DNA from: an uncultured Lachnospiraceae bacterium
Lineage (GTDB): Bacteria > Bacillota > Clostridia > Lachnospirales > Lachnospiraceae
Assembly (NCBI GenBank): GCA_910578845.1
Contig: CAJTSL010000034.1
Coordinates: 1-41,543, forward strand
DNA: 41,543 nt
Direction: 5' to 3'
The notes below the pieces were generated by a model that made no database searches, was not told the DNA's origin, and saw nothing but the letters and a program-made list of their open reading frames with translations. Position numbers and translations under genes: made by a program. The first letter of the stretch is position 1; each line of letters begins with the position of its first letter. Positions 24,215 to 33,025 of this stretch are shown in pieces.

Positions 24215-24904
24215 ATGAAACGTGGTAAGAGATATAAAGAGGTTATCAAACTCGTAGACCGCAGTACGCTATATGAGCCGACAGAAGCAGTTGCTTTAGT
24301 AAAGAAAACGGCTACAGCAAAATTTGATGAAACTGTAGAAGTTCATATCAGGACCGGCTGCGATGGGCGTCATGCGGAACAGCAGATCCGTGGCGCAGTA
24401 GTACTGCCGAATGGTACTGGTAGAACAGTGAAAGTGCTGGTATTTGCAAAAGGGGATAAAGTCGCGGAAGCAGAAGCTGCGGGAGCAGATTATGTAGGAG
24501 GCGATGAGCTGATCCCGAAGATCCAGAACGATGGCTGGCTGGATTTCGATGTTGTGGTAGCAACACCTGATATGATGGGCGTTGTAGGACGCCTTGGTAA
24601 GGTGCTTGGCCCGAAAGGCTTGATGCCGAACCCGAAAGCAGGTACGGTAACAATGGATGTGACCAAAGCTGTCAATGATATTAAAGCCGGTAAGGTTGAA
24701 TATCGTTTGGACAAGGCGAATATCATCCATGTGCCTGTAGGTAAAGTTTCTTTTGAAGAAGAGAAGCTACAGGAAAACTTTGATGCATTAATGGAAGCGA
24801 TTGTCAAAGCAAGACCTTCCGCTTTAAAGGGACAGTATTTAAGAAGCGTTACGCTCTCTACAACAATGGGCCCGGGCGTCAAAATCAATACAGCGAAATT
24901 TTAG
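24215..24904 (+). CDS. rplA: 50S ribosomal protein L1
   Basis: 229 residues, TGGAGG upstream, 13 bases after rplK. The family pattern is clear: GKRYKEVIKLVDR, AVALVKKTATAKFDETVEVH, LPNGTGRTVKVLVF (most species have LPHGTG), GPKGLMPNPKAGTVT and ALKGQYLRSVTLSTTMGPGVK. L1 builds the L1 stalk at the ribosomal exit site and is the known translational repressor of the rplK-rplA message, consistent with the leader upstream. A terminator follows at once. Confidence 0.97.
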   Translation: MKRGKRYKEVIKLVDRSTLYEPTEAVALVKKTATAKFDETVEVHIRTGCDGRHAEQQIRGAVVLPNGTGRTVKVLVFAKGDKVAEAEAAGADYVGGDELIPKIQNDGWLDFDVVVATPDMMGVVGRLGKVLGPKGLMPNPKAGTVTMDVTKAVNDIKAGKVEYRLDKANIIHVPVGKVSFEEEKLQENFDALMEAIVKARPSALKGQYLRSVTLSTTMGPGVKINTAKF

Positions 24905-24908
24905 TGCA

Positions 24909-24944
24909 AAGGATTCCTACTCTAAGCAGTGGGAATCCTTTTTT
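24909..24944 (+). terminator. Intrinsic terminator after rplA
   Basis: AAGGATTCC (24909-24917) pairs perfectly with GGAATCCTT (24932-24940), followed by a run of T to 24944. The AGGAGG of the next gene begins at the very next base. Confidence 0.9.
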
Positions 24945-24956
24945 AGGAGGATAAAT

Positions 24957-26243
24957 GTGTCTGACATCATAAATGCCAAGGCTGTGAAAAGAATATTGCT
25001 TACACTGGCGGCGGGGGGCGCGGTTGGATTTTGCCTGCTGCTTCTTGTATATGCCATGCCGACGGAGCGAATGATCCAAAACGCGACGGCATCCATCGAG
25101 ATCTTTACAAGGGAAGGGATCTATCCAGAGACCGTTTACGGATACCGGGCGACGACATTGGATAACTATACGGATGCTTGGATGATCCGTAACGCGATCT
25201 ATAACGGTGACGAGCCTTTGCTGGAAAGATGCCTTAACGTATACTTTTATGGATATACACATGAAGAGACCAAGGATGTCTGTGAAAGCCTGGTCGCTTA
25301 TTTACAGGGGATGCAAGGCTATGAGCGTATATCGTATAACGAATATTGGCATGGGTACCTGATCGTATTAAAGCCGCTGCTCTATTTCCTGGATTATGGG
25401 GACATCAGACAGCTTTTGAAATCTGTGGCGCTTGCGCTGGTGATCGCGGTCAGCGTATTGATGGAAAGAAGGCATATGGCCCGTTATATCCCAGCCTTTA
25501 TCGCGGCGATGGTATGTGTGGAGTTTTCCACAATCGGCATGTCCATGCAATATACTTCGGTTTTTATCATTGCGCTTGCTTTTTGCGTTTTTCTTTTGCG
25601 GAAATATCCGGAGACGGTCCAGGACTGTAGCATTAGTATTGTTTTCCTGATCATCGGAATGTGCACCAGTTATTTTGATTTCCTGACATATCCGGTCTTT
25701 ACGTTAGGGATCCCATTGATGATGTGGGTGCTATTGGCAAGAGCGCCAGGGCAAAGGGAAAGCATGCCGGTGAAGATGCCGGTGCTTGCTTTTGCCCATT
25801 GTGCTTACTGGGCGGTTGGATATGCCGGCATGTGGTCTTTGAAATGGCTCCTATATAGCGTATTGATGGGAAAGAATTTAATCGCGGTTGGCATCCGCTC
25901 TGTCCTATACCGTTCAGGGAGGGATGTCATGGGAGAGCAGATCGGTTATTTAGAGACTCTGTCTGAGAACATTGGCGTGCTGGCGAAATATCCTTTTGTG
26001 CTGGCATGTGCCGTGGCAGTTGTTTTTCTGGTGTTTTTCCATAGGAAGGAAAAAGATAACGCGTCGAAGCAGGTTCTGCTTACTTTTATATTTATCGCAG
26101 CGTTGCCGTTTCTGTGGTATGCGGCAAGCATGAACCATTCGTATATTCACGCCCATATGACTTATAAGGATATGAGCGTTTCCGTCTTCGCCGGGTTATG
26201 TGCGATGACAGAATTCATGAAATTGATAAAGAGGCGAACATAA
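24957..26243 (+). CDS. Polytopic membrane protein of unknown function (GT-C-like build)
   Basis: 428 residues, GTG start fixed by AGGAGG six bases upstream. An N-terminal membrane helix (about 14-34) is followed by a ~100-residue polar loop (TERMIQNATASIEIF, NYTDAWMIRNAIYNGDEPLL, YERISYNEYWHGYL). Then come perhaps nine more hydrophobic helices and a basic C-terminus (KLIKRRT). One first helix, a large outer loop with acidic residues, then many helices resembles GT-C glycosyltransferases using lipid-linked sugars, but no family motif is certain and I do not assign a function. It lies between rplA and rplJ, where no other gene is expected. The upstream terminator separates it from rplA unless read through. 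The following CapA-like gene starts 26 bases after it. Confidence 0.72.
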   Translation: MSDIINAKAVKRILLTLAAGGAVGFCLLLLVYAMPTERMIQNATASIEIFTREGIYPETVYGYRATTLDNYTDAWMIRNAIYNGDEPLLERCLNVYFYGYTHEETKDVCESLVAYLQGMQGYERISYNEYWHGYLIVLKPLLYFLDYGDIRQLLKSVALALVIAVSVLMERRHMARYIPAFIAAMVCVEFSTIGMSMQYTSVFIIALAFCVFLLRKYPETVQDCSISIVFLIIGMCTSYFDFLTYPVFTLGIPLMMWVLLARAPGQRESMPVKMPVLAFAHCAYWAVGYAGMWSLKWLLYSVLMGKNLIAVGIRSVLYRSGRDVMGEQIGYLETLSENIGVLAKYPFVLACAVAVVFLVFFHRKEKDNASKQVLLTFIFIAALPFLWYAASMNHSYIHAHMTYKDMSVSVFAGLCAMTEFMKLIKRRT

Positions 26244-26254
26244 ATTCCATTTTG

Positions 26255-26263
26255 TGTTATACT
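26255..26263 (+). promoter_or_regulatory. Possible extended -10 promoter directly before the CapA-like start
   Basis: TG, one base, TATACT at 26258-26263. The ATG of the CapA-like gene at 26270 is about where transcription would begin, and no ribosome site is visible, so a leaderless message is possible. No convincing -35 is present. Confidence 0.4.
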
Positions 26264-26269
26264 AATAAA

Positions 26270-27529
26270 ATGAGAAAAAGAAAAAAGAAAAGAAAATCAA
26301 ATTTTATACTAACTTTCCTCCTAACGTTTTCCCTTGTTACCTTGATCGGGGTCTTTTGCATATTAGCATATGTGCTGTTGCGCGAGAACGGTAGTTCTGC
26401 CGGCAAGAATCCGCCGGCAAAGGAGGTCATTTCGCTTGTCCCGGAAGCAGTGCCTGTTGGGGATGCTTTGGAGGAAGCGGGCGGACCGGAAGAGGAGCCA
26501 AGCAAGTATGGGGCGCTTTTAGCGGACGAAGCGTATATGGCGGCAAATAATATGTATGCGAAAGAAGCGGCGGAAGAAGAACAGGTGACGATCGCTTTTG
26601 CAGGAGATATCCTTTTTGACGCCAATTATGCGGTAATGGCAACGCTTCTTCAAAAAGGAGGCGATATCCACAACGGCATTGCGCCGGAGGTTATGGAAGA
26701 AATGAAAAGCGCTGACATCATGATGGTCAATAATGAATTTGCATATTCGGACGGGGGAGCGCCTCTTCCTGAGAAACAATTCACTTTCCGGGCAAAGCCT
26801 TCCACGGTTTCCTATCTGGCGGATCTTGGTGTGGATATTGTATCTCTTGCCAACAACCATAGTTATGATTATGGCGAACAAGCGCTTTTGGACACCTTAG
26901 AGACATTAAAAGGTGCAGGCATTCCCTATGTGGGAGCGGGCGTGAATGAAGAGGAAGCGATGGCGCCGGTCTATTTTATCGTCAACGATATGAAAATTGC
27001 TTTTATCAGCGCGACACAGATCGAGCGGCTGGATAATCCTGATACTAAGGGCGCGACAGAGACTTCCCCCGGGGTCTTCCGTTGCTGGAACGGAGAGAAG
27101 CTCATGCAGAAAGTAGCAGAGGCGAAGGCGGAGAGCGATTTTGTCATCGTCTATGTCCATTGGGGGACAGAAAACCAGGAGGAGACAGATTGGGCGCAAA
27201 ATAAACAGGCGCCGGAACTGGTGGCGGCAGGCGCGGACTTGATCATAGGCGACCATCCGCATATCTTACAGAAGATCGAAGTCATAGATGGCGTCCCCGT
27301 GATTTACAGCCTCGGGAATTTCTGGTTCAATTCCAAGGAAATTGACACCGGGATGGTGAGAATTGTCCTGACGAAGGAAGGGTTGCAGAGCTATCAGTTC
27401 ATCCCCTGTTTGCAGAGCCATTGTAGGACGGCCCTTCTTACCGGAGCGGAAAAAGAGCGGGTCTTAGCGAAGATGCGGGCGATGTCTGTCGGCGTGGAGA
27501 TTGACGCGGATGGGTATGTGCGCTGGTAA
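26270..27529 (+). CDS. CapA-like metallophosphoesterase-fold protein, membrane-anchored
   Basis: 419 residues from ATG 26270. An upstream in-frame ATG (26198) overlaps the preceding gene by 46 bases and would bury the basic N-terminus. The N-terminus is MRKRKKKRK followed by a membrane helix (about 11-33) and an acidic, Pro/Glu/Ala-rich linker, so the domain is placed outside the membrane. The PGA_cap domain (about 105-400) shows AFAGDILFD, MMVNNEFAYSD, DIVSLANNHSYDYG, IVYVHWGTE, GDHPH and VIYSLGNFWFN, the family's metal-site motifs. CapA is known for poly-gamma-glutamate capsule work in Bacillus, but most CapA-like proteins have untested roles. The pairing with a polytopic membrane protein suggests a shared envelope function. 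Confidence 0.88.
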   Translation: MRKRKKKRKSNFILTFLLTFSLVTLIGVFCILAYVLLRENGSSAGKNPPAKEVISLVPEAVPVGDALEEAGGPEEEPSKYGALLADEAYMAANNMYAKEAAEEEQVTIAFAGDILFDANYAVMATLLQKGGDIHNGIAPEVMEEMKSADIMMVNNEFAYSDGGAPLPEKQFTFRAKPSTVSYLADLGVDIVSLANNHSYDYGEQALLDTLETLKGAGIPYVGAGVNEEEAMAPVYFIVNDMKIAFISATQIERLDNPDTKGATETSPGVFRCWNGEKLMQKVAEAKAESDFVIVYVHWGTENQEETDWAQNKQAPELVAAGADLIIGDHPHILQKIEVIDGVPVIYSLGNFWFNSKEIDTGMVRIVLTKEGLQSYQFIPCLQSHCRTALLTGAEKERVLAKMRAMSVGVEIDADGYVRW

Positions 27530-27659
27530 GCGGGATACAGGGCATAAGGCTTAGGGGATAGGATGTAGTGCCAGGACGCAGGCGCTTCCCCCTGGGCGTT
27601 AGGATTTGCCTTCGCCACTGCGATTACCGCCACGGACCGTGATTGCTTGTAAAAAAATG

Positions 27660-27689
27660 TTGACAACCTAAAGCTCTTTATGCTATAGT
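27660..27689 (+). promoter_or_regulatory. Sigma-A promoter of the rplJ-rplL operon
   Basis: TTGACA (27660-27665), an 18-base spacer and TATAGT (27684-27689). The predicted start lies at the perfect palindrome GGTCAATTGACC (27696-27707). The 130 bases between the CapA-like stop and this promoter show nothing recognisable. Confidence 0.88.
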
Positions 27690-27695
27690 GATGAA

Positions 27696-27808
27696 GGTCA
27701 ATTGACCATGCCGGAGACAGTAGGTGCCATTTGGCGTAAGCGTATCGCCTACCGAGGAGAAGAGTTTATGATGAAAGTATGAGCCTTCCTGTCTTCAGGG
27801 AGGTTTTT
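27696..27808 (+). ncRNA. Ribosomal protein L10 leader with attenuator
   Basis: The segment has the layout of the known L10 leader of Bacillota: GGAGACAGTAGGTGC, then GCCTACCGAGGAG pairing back to the first half (TAGGTG with CGCCTA), then a terminator hairpin. In the family, L10 (with L7/L12) binds the leader and promotes premature termination. It stands upstream of rplJ, about 135 bases before its start. A further stem, CAGGGAGG with CTTCCCTG at about 27874-27893, follows the attenuator. Confidence 0.8.
27784..27808 (+). terminator. Attenuator hairpin of the L10 leader
   Basis: CCTTCCTG (27784-27791) pairs with CAGGGAGG (27796-27803), eight pairs with one G-U, loop TCTT, followed by five T. 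Confidence 0.85.
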
Positions 27809-27943
27809 GTATATGCGCACGCCTGCATCAAGAATCGCGTCATTTATAGCGACATGCGGGCTAAGCGGTGAACAGGGAGGAAATCTTCCCTGCTCGATTA
27901 CCTAAACTCCTGTCGGCGTAAAATCTATAAGGAGGTAACTGTA

Positions 27944-28501
27944 ATGGCAAAAGTAGAACTGAAAAAACCTGTCATCGAGGAGATTTCCGCAGCGATCAAA
28001 GATGCGCAGTCAGTTGTCCTTGTGGACTATCGTGGGCTTACCGTAGAGCAGGACACAGAACTTCGTAGACAGTTGCGTGCGGAGAACATCAATTACAAGG
28101 TTTACAAGAACACAATGATGAATTTTGCGTTCAAGGGTACGGAATGCGAAGCGCTTCTTCCTTATCTGGAAGGCCCTAGCGCGCTTGCGATTTCCACAGA
28201 AGACGCTACGGCGCCTGCCAGAATCCTTTGCAAGTTTGCAAAGACAGCAGAAGCGCTTGAAGTAAAGGGTGGTATCGTAGAAGGTGTTGCATACGATGCA
28301 GCAGGCATCATCGACGTTTCTAAGATCCCTTCCAGGGAAGAGCTGCTTTCCAGATTGTTCGGAAGCATGCAGTCCCCGATTACGAATTTCGCTCGTGTTA
28401 TGAACCAGTTAGCAGAAAAAGGCGGCGCATCCGAATGCGAAGCTCCTGCGGCTAAGGAAGAAGAAGCTCCTGTAGCAGAGGAAGCTCCCGCAGCGGAATA
28501 A
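27944..28501 (+). CDS. rplJ: 50S ribosomal protein L10
   Basis: 185 residues, AAGGAGG upstream. The family pattern is present: KKPVIEEISAAIKDAQSVVLVDYRGLTVEQ, LRRQLRAENINYKVYKNT, PYLEGPSALA, ARVMNQLAEKGG. The protein is longer than the ~165-175 residues usual in Bacillota because of an Ala/Glu/Pro-rich acidic tail of about 20 residues. L10 anchors the L7/L12 dimers on the ribosome stalk and is the known autoregulator of this operon. rplL follows after 56 bases. Confidence 0.97.
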   Translation: MAKVELKKPVIEEISAAIKDAQSVVLVDYRGLTVEQDTELRRQLRAENINYKVYKNTMMNFAFKGTECEALLPYLEGPSALAISTEDATAPARILCKFAKTAEALEVKGGIVEGVAYDAAGIIDVSKIPSREELLSRLFGSMQSPITNFARVMNQLAEKGGASECEAPAAKEEEAPVAEEAPAAE

Positions 28502-28557
28502 CAGGACATAGTGAAACAAGAAAAACAGAACAGTAAATTAAACGGAGGTAAATTATT

Positions 28558-28935
28558 ATGGCAAAATTATCCACACAGGAATTCATTGATGCAATCAAAG
28601 AACTGACAGTATTGGAATTAAATGATTTAGTAAAGGCTTGCGAAGAAGAGTTTGGCGTATCCGCAGCGGCAGGCGTAGTTGTTGCAGCAGCGGCAGGCGA
28701 TGCAGGCGCAGCAGTAGAAGAGAAGACAGAGTTTGACGTTGAGCTGACAGAAGTTGGCCCTAACAAAGTTAAAGTCATCAAAGTCGTTCGTGAAGCTACA
28801 GGGCTTGGCCTGAAAGAAGCAAAAGACCTCGTAGACAGCGCACCGAAGATGGTTAAAGAAGCAGCTTCCAAAGAAGAAGCTGACGACATCAAAGCAAAAT
28901 TAGAAGCTGAAGGTGCTAAAGTTACTCTTAAATAA
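28558..28935 (+). CDS. rplL: 50S ribosomal protein L7/L12
   Basis: 125 residues, CGGAGG upstream. The N-terminal dimerisation helices read LSTQEFIDAIKELTVLELNDLVKA; an Ala/Gly-rich hinge follows (AAAGVVVAAAAGDAGAA). The C-terminal domain has KTEFDVEL, NKVKVIKVVRE, GLGLKEAKDLVDSAP and ends GAKVTLK. L7/L12 recruits translation GTPases such as EF-G and EF-Tu, both encoded further right. A terminator follows at 28954. Confidence 0.97.
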   Translation: MAKLSTQEFIDAIKELTVLELNDLVKACEEEFGVSAAAGVVVAAAAGDAGAAVEEKTEFDVELTEVGPNKVKVIKVVREATGLGLKEAKDLVDSAPKMVKEAASKEEADDIKAKLEAEGAKVTLK

Positions 28936-28953
28936 GATGAAAATATAATCTAG

Positions 28954-28987
28954 GGCAGCGAAAAAGTCGCTGCCTTAAATTTTTTTT
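28954..28987 (+). terminator. Intrinsic terminator between rplL and rpoB
   Basis: GGCAGCGA (28954-28961) pairs perfectly with TCGCTGCC (28967-28974), followed by TTAAA and eight T. In this gene order it probably works as a partial terminator that sets the ratio of L7/L12 to RNA polymerase. Confidence 0.9.
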
Positions 28988-29010
28988 CGTAAATTTTCTG
29001 AAAATTATCG

Positions 29011-29039
29011 TTGACTCAATTTCCCACTTGTAGTACAAT
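29011..29039 (+). promoter_or_regulatory. Sigma-A promoter of rpoBC
   Basis: TTGACT (29011-29016), a 17-base spacer, TACAAT (29034-29039). It gives a leader of about 80 bases before rpoB and makes rpoBC independent of rplJL. Confidence 0.82.
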
Positions 29040-29124
29040 ATAGGATGCACTATTGTGGTGTGGTATGCTTATTTGGATAATCATTTCCGATGAATAGGCG
29101 CTAATCATAAAAGAACGGGGTGAA

Positions 29125-32100
29125 ATGTCAATGGAAAAGAACAGGATCCGTGCGACTGCTTCTGGCAAGAACACGCGTATGACTTATGCACGACAGAAAG
29201 AGGTTCTGGAAATGCCGAACCTGATTGAGGTTCAGAAGAACTCCTACCAGTGGTTTTTGGACGAGGGGCTGAAGGAAGTCTTTGACGATATTTCTCCTAT
29301 TTCAGATTACAGCGGACACCTGAGTCTGGAATTTGTAGATTTTGAACTGTGTGAAGATGACATTAAGTATTCGATTGAGAAATGTAAGGAAAGAGACGCA
29401 AACTATGCAGCGCCCTTAAAAGTCAGAGTCCGTTTGATCAATAAAGAAAAGGACGAGATTACGGAACATGAGATCTTCATGGGCGATTTGCCGCTTATGA
29501 CAGAGACAGGCACATTCATCATCAATGGCGCTGAACGTGTCATTGTTAGCCAGTTAGTGCGTTCTCCGGGCATTTATTATGCGATTAGCCATGACAAGAT
29601 CGGCAAGAGATTGTTCTCCTCGACTGTCATTCCGAATCGTGGCGCATGGTTGGAATATGAAACGGATTCCAATGATGTGTTTTATGTGCGCGTTGACAGG
29701 ACAAGGAAAGTGCCGATCACCGTATTGATTAGAGCGTTAGGCGTAGGCTCTAATGATGAGATCAGGGAGCTGTTTGGCGACGAGCCGAAAATTGAAGCGA
29801 GTTTTACAAAGGACATTGCTGAGAACCATCAGGAAGGTCTTTTAGAGTTATATAAGAAAATCCGGCCCGGCGAGCCTCTGAGCGTAGAGAGCGCGGAGAG
29901 CCTGATTAATGCTATGTTTTTTGACCCCAGAAGATATGATTTGGCGAAAGTCGGTAGATATAAATTCAATAAAAAACTGATGTTTAGGAATAGGATCCGT
30001 AATCATGTCCTCGCAGAAGACGTGGTAGATGCTACGACCGGAGAAATCCTGGCGTCTGCCGGGGAAACCGTGACCGCACAGATGGCGGATGCGATCCAGA
30101 ATGCAGCGGTGCCTTATGTATGGCTCCAGACAGAAGAGAAGAATGTGAAAGTATTGTCTAACATGATGGTAGACATTACGAATTTTGTAGATTGTAACCC
30201 AAAAGAACTTGGGATTACGGAACTTGTCTATTATCCGGTGTTACAGCAGATTCTGGAAGAGTACAGTGAGGAACCGGGCCTTTTAGCAGATGCGATCCAG
30301 AAGAACGTGCATGAGCTGATCCCGAAACATATTACGAAAGAAGACATCATTGCTTCTATTAATTATAATATCCATTTGGAGTATGGCATTGGCAATGATG
30401 ATGATATTGACCATTTGGGCAACAGGCGTATCCGTGCGGTAGGGGAGCTTTTGCAGAACCAGTACCGGATCGGCCTCTCCAGATTGGAAAGGGTCGTTCG
30501 TGAGAGAATGACGACACATGACGTAGAAGAGATTTCCCCGCAGGTATTGATCAATATCAAACCTGTACAGGCTGCGGTCAAGGAATTCTTTGGTTCCTCC
30601 CAGCTCTCCCAGTTCATGGACCAGAACAATCCGCTTGGCGAGCTGACGCATAAGAGACGTCTCTCTGCGTTGGGACCTGGCGGTCTTTCGAGAGACAGGG
30701 CTGGATTCGAGGTGCGTGACGTCCATTATACACACTACGGAAGAATGTGCCCGATTGAGACACCTGAAGGACCAAACATCGGTCTGATCAACTCTCTTGC
30801 ATCTTATGCAAGGATTAACGAATATGGTTTTGTAGAAGCTCCTTATCGTAAAATTGATAAGAGTGATCCGGCTAATCCGCGTGTCACGGACGAAGTAGTT
30901 TACATGACGGCGGATGAAGAGGATAACTATCATGTTGCGCAGGCATCTGCGCCGCTTGATAAGGACGGTTATTTTACACGTAACAGTGTATCCGGGCGTT
31001 ATAAAGAAGAGACACAGGAATACCCGAAAGCAATGTTTGATTATATGGATGTGTCGCCGAAAATGGTATTTTCCGTTGCTACGGCGCTTATCCCGTTCTT
31101 GCAGAACGATGATGCGAACCGCGCGCTGATGGGTTCTAACATGCAGCGTCAGGCAGTGCCATTGTTATTCACCGAAGCTCCGGCGGTCGGTACCGGTATG
31201 GAACCGAAAGCGGCAGTCGATTCCGGTGTCTGCGTCATTGCCAGGAAGTCGGGAACGATTGATTATGTCTCTTCCGAATTGATCAAGATTACTTATGATG
31301 ACGGAGAAAAAGAGGAATATCATCTTGCAAAATTCTCCCGCAGCAACCAGTCAAACTGCTATAACCAGAAGCCGATCGTGTTCAAAGGCAATCATGTAGC
31401 GCAAGGAGAGGTCATTGCAGATGGGCCGTCTACGGAAGGCGGCGAATTAGCGCTTGGCAAGAACCCGTTGATTGGATTCATGACATGGGAAGGCTATAAT
31501 TACGAAGACGCCGTATTGTTAAGTGAAAGATTAGTACAAGAAGATGTTTATACATCTGTCCACATAGAGGAATACGAAGCGGAAGCGCGTGATACGAAGC
31601 TAGGGCCGGAAGAGATCACAAGGGATGTCCCGGGCGTCGGCGACGATGCGCTCAAAGACTTGGATGAGAGAGGCATTATCCGCATCGGTGCGGAAGTGCG
31701 CGCAGGCGATATCCTAGTCGGTAAGGTAACGCCGAAAGGAGAGACGGAGCTTACAGCAGAAGAAAGGCTTCTTCGTGCGATCTTCGGTGAGAAAGCAAGA
31801 GAAGTGCGCGATACTTCCCTGAAAGTGCCTCACGGCGAGTATGGCATTGTTGTCAATGCCAAGGTATTTACAAGAGATAACGGAGACGAGCTTTCCCCTG
31901 GCGTTAACCAGGCAGTCCGTATCTATATCGCACAGAAAAGAAAAATATCCGTTGGTGATAAGATGGCAGGCCGACATGGGAATAAGGGTGTTGTCTCCCG
32001 TGTGCTTCCCGTAGAAGATATGCCGTATCTGCCGAACGGCCGCCCGCTTGATATCGTGTTAAACCCATTGGGCGTGCCTTCCCGTATGAATATCGGGCAG

Positions 32101-32988
32101 GTGCTGGAGATCCACCTTTCTCTGGCAGCGAAGGCGCTTGGCTTTAATGTGGCAACGCCTGTTTTCGACGGCGCGAAAGAAGACGATATCATGGACACGC
32201 TGGATCTGGCGAATGATTACGTGAACCTGGAATGGGAAGAATTTGAGAAGAAACATAAAGACGAACTCTTACCGGAAGTAATGGAATATTTATCTGAAAA
32301 CAGGGATTACCGCGAAGTATGGAAAGGCGTACCGATTTCCAGGGATGGAAAGGTTAGGCTTCGTGACGGTAGGACAGGAGAATATTTCGATGCGCCGGTA
32401 ACAATCGGACACATGCATTATCTGAAGTTACACCATTTGGTAGATGATAAGATCCATGCACGTTCTACTGGCCCATATGCGCTGGTAACGCAGCAGCCTC
32501 TTGGCGGTAAAGCACAGTTTGGCGGACAGCGTTTCGGTGAGATGGAAGTTTGGGCTTTGGAAGCATATGGGGCCGCATATACGCTACAGGAGATCCTGAC
32601 TGTGAAATCCGATGACGTTGTCGGACGTGTGAAGACTTATGAGGCGATCATCAAAGGCGATAATATACCGGAGCCTGGCATACCGGAATCTTTCAAAGTT
32701 CTGCTAAAAGAACTACAGTCACTTGGCTTAGACGTCAGAGTGCTTCGTGAAGACCAGACAGAGGTGGAAATCATGGAGTCGGTTGATTATAGTGACAACG
32801 ATTACCGCTATGAGATAGAAGGTGATTCTAGGGACTACGACTATGAAAAAGAATCACTTGGCTCACTTGGCTATCAGAAACAAGAATTCGATGAAGAAAG
32901 CGGAGAACTGGTAAGCAGTGATGACGAGGCGGATTTCATGGAAGAAGACATGGAGTTGGAAGAGGATTTTGAAGAGTCCTACGAATAG
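29125..32988 (+). CDS. rpoB: DNA-directed RNA polymerase subunit beta
   Basis: 1287 residues. GGGGTG precedes the ATG; a second ATG two codons on is possible. The main conserved blocks are in order: NLIEVQKNSYQWFL, GAERVIVSQLVRSPG, the rifampicin-pocket region (about 488-530) with SSQLSQFMDQNNPLGELTHKR and SALGPGGLSRDRAGFEVRD in two pieces, RMCPIETPEGPNIGLI, ALGKNPLIGFMTWEGYNYEDA, KVTPKGETELT, KMAGRHGNKGVVS and GQRFGEMEVWALEAYGAA. The rifampicin-pocket positions Asp, His and Ser are the wild-type residues. The last ~70 residues are Asp/Glu/Tyr-rich (DDEADFMEEDMELEEDFEES), an acidic tail beyond the conserved core. rpoC starts 37 bases downstream. Confidence 0.98.
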   Translation: MSMEKNRIRATASGKNTRMTYARQKEVLEMPNLIEVQKNSYQWFLDEGLKEVFDDISPISDYSGHLSLEFVDFELCEDDIKYSIEKCKERDANYAAPLKVRVRLINKEKDEITEHEIFMGDLPLMTETGTFIINGAERVIVSQLVRSPGIYYAISHDKIGKRLFSSTVIPNRGAWLEYETDSNDVFYVRVDRTRKVPITVLIRALGVGSNDEIRELFGDEPKIEASFTKDIAENHQEGLLELYKKIRPGEPLSVESAESLINAMFFDPRRYDLAKVGRYKFNKKLMFRNRIRNHVLAEDVVDATTGEILASAGETVTAQMADAIQNAAVPYVWLQTEEKNVKVLSNMMVDITNFVDCNPKELGITELVYYPVLQQILEEYSEEPGLLADAIQKNVHELIPKHITKEDIIASINYNIHLEYGIGNDDDIDHLGNRRIRAVGELLQNQYRIGLSRLERVVRERMTTHDVEEISPQVLINIKPVQAAVKEFFGSSQLSQFMDQNNPLGELTHKRRLSALGPGGLSRDRAGFEVRDVHYTHYGRMCPIETPEGPNIGLINSLASYARINEYGFVEAPYRKIDKSDPANPRVTDEVVYMTADEEDNYHVAQASAPLDKDGYFTRNSVSGRYKEETQEYPKAMFDYMDVSPKMVFSVATALIPFLQNDDANRALMGSNMQRQAVPLLFTEAPAVGTGMEPKAAVDSGVCVIARKSGTIDYVSSELIKITYDDGEKEEYHLAKFSRSNQSNCYNQKPIVFKGNHVAQGEVIADGPSTEGGELALGKNPLIGFMTWEGYNYEDAVLLSERLVQEDVYTSVHIEEYEAEARDTKLGPEEITRDVPGVGDDALKDLDERGIIRIGAEVRAGDILVGKVTPKGETELTAEERLLRAIFGEKAREVRDTSLKVPHGEYGIVVNAKVFTRDNGDELSPGVNQAVRIYIAQKRKISVGDKMAGRHGNKGVVSRVLPVEDMPYLPNGRPLDIVLNPLGVPSRMNIGQVLEIHLSLAAKALGFNVATPVFDGAKEDDIMDTLDLANDYVNLEWEEFEKKHKDELLPEVMEYLSENRDYREVWKGVPISRDGKVRLRDGRTGEYFDAPVTIGHMHYLKLHHLVDDKIHARSTGPYALVTQQPLGGKAQFGGQRFGEMEVWALEAYGAAYTLQEILTVKSDDVVGRVKTYEAIIKGDNIPEPGIPESFKVLLKELQSLGLDVRVLREDQTEVEIMESVDYSDNDYRYEIEGDSRDYDYEKESLGSLGYQKQEFDEESGELVSSDDEADFMEEDMELEEDFEESYE

Positions 32989-33025
32989 AGAAGCAAGTTG
33001 TGTCAGGGAAAGGAGTTAGCTTAAT

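Noticed and set aside
30586..30720. Rifampicin-resistance changes in rpoB and streptomycin-resistance changes in rpsL (37230-37400)
   Set aside because: All key positions read as the wild-type residues.
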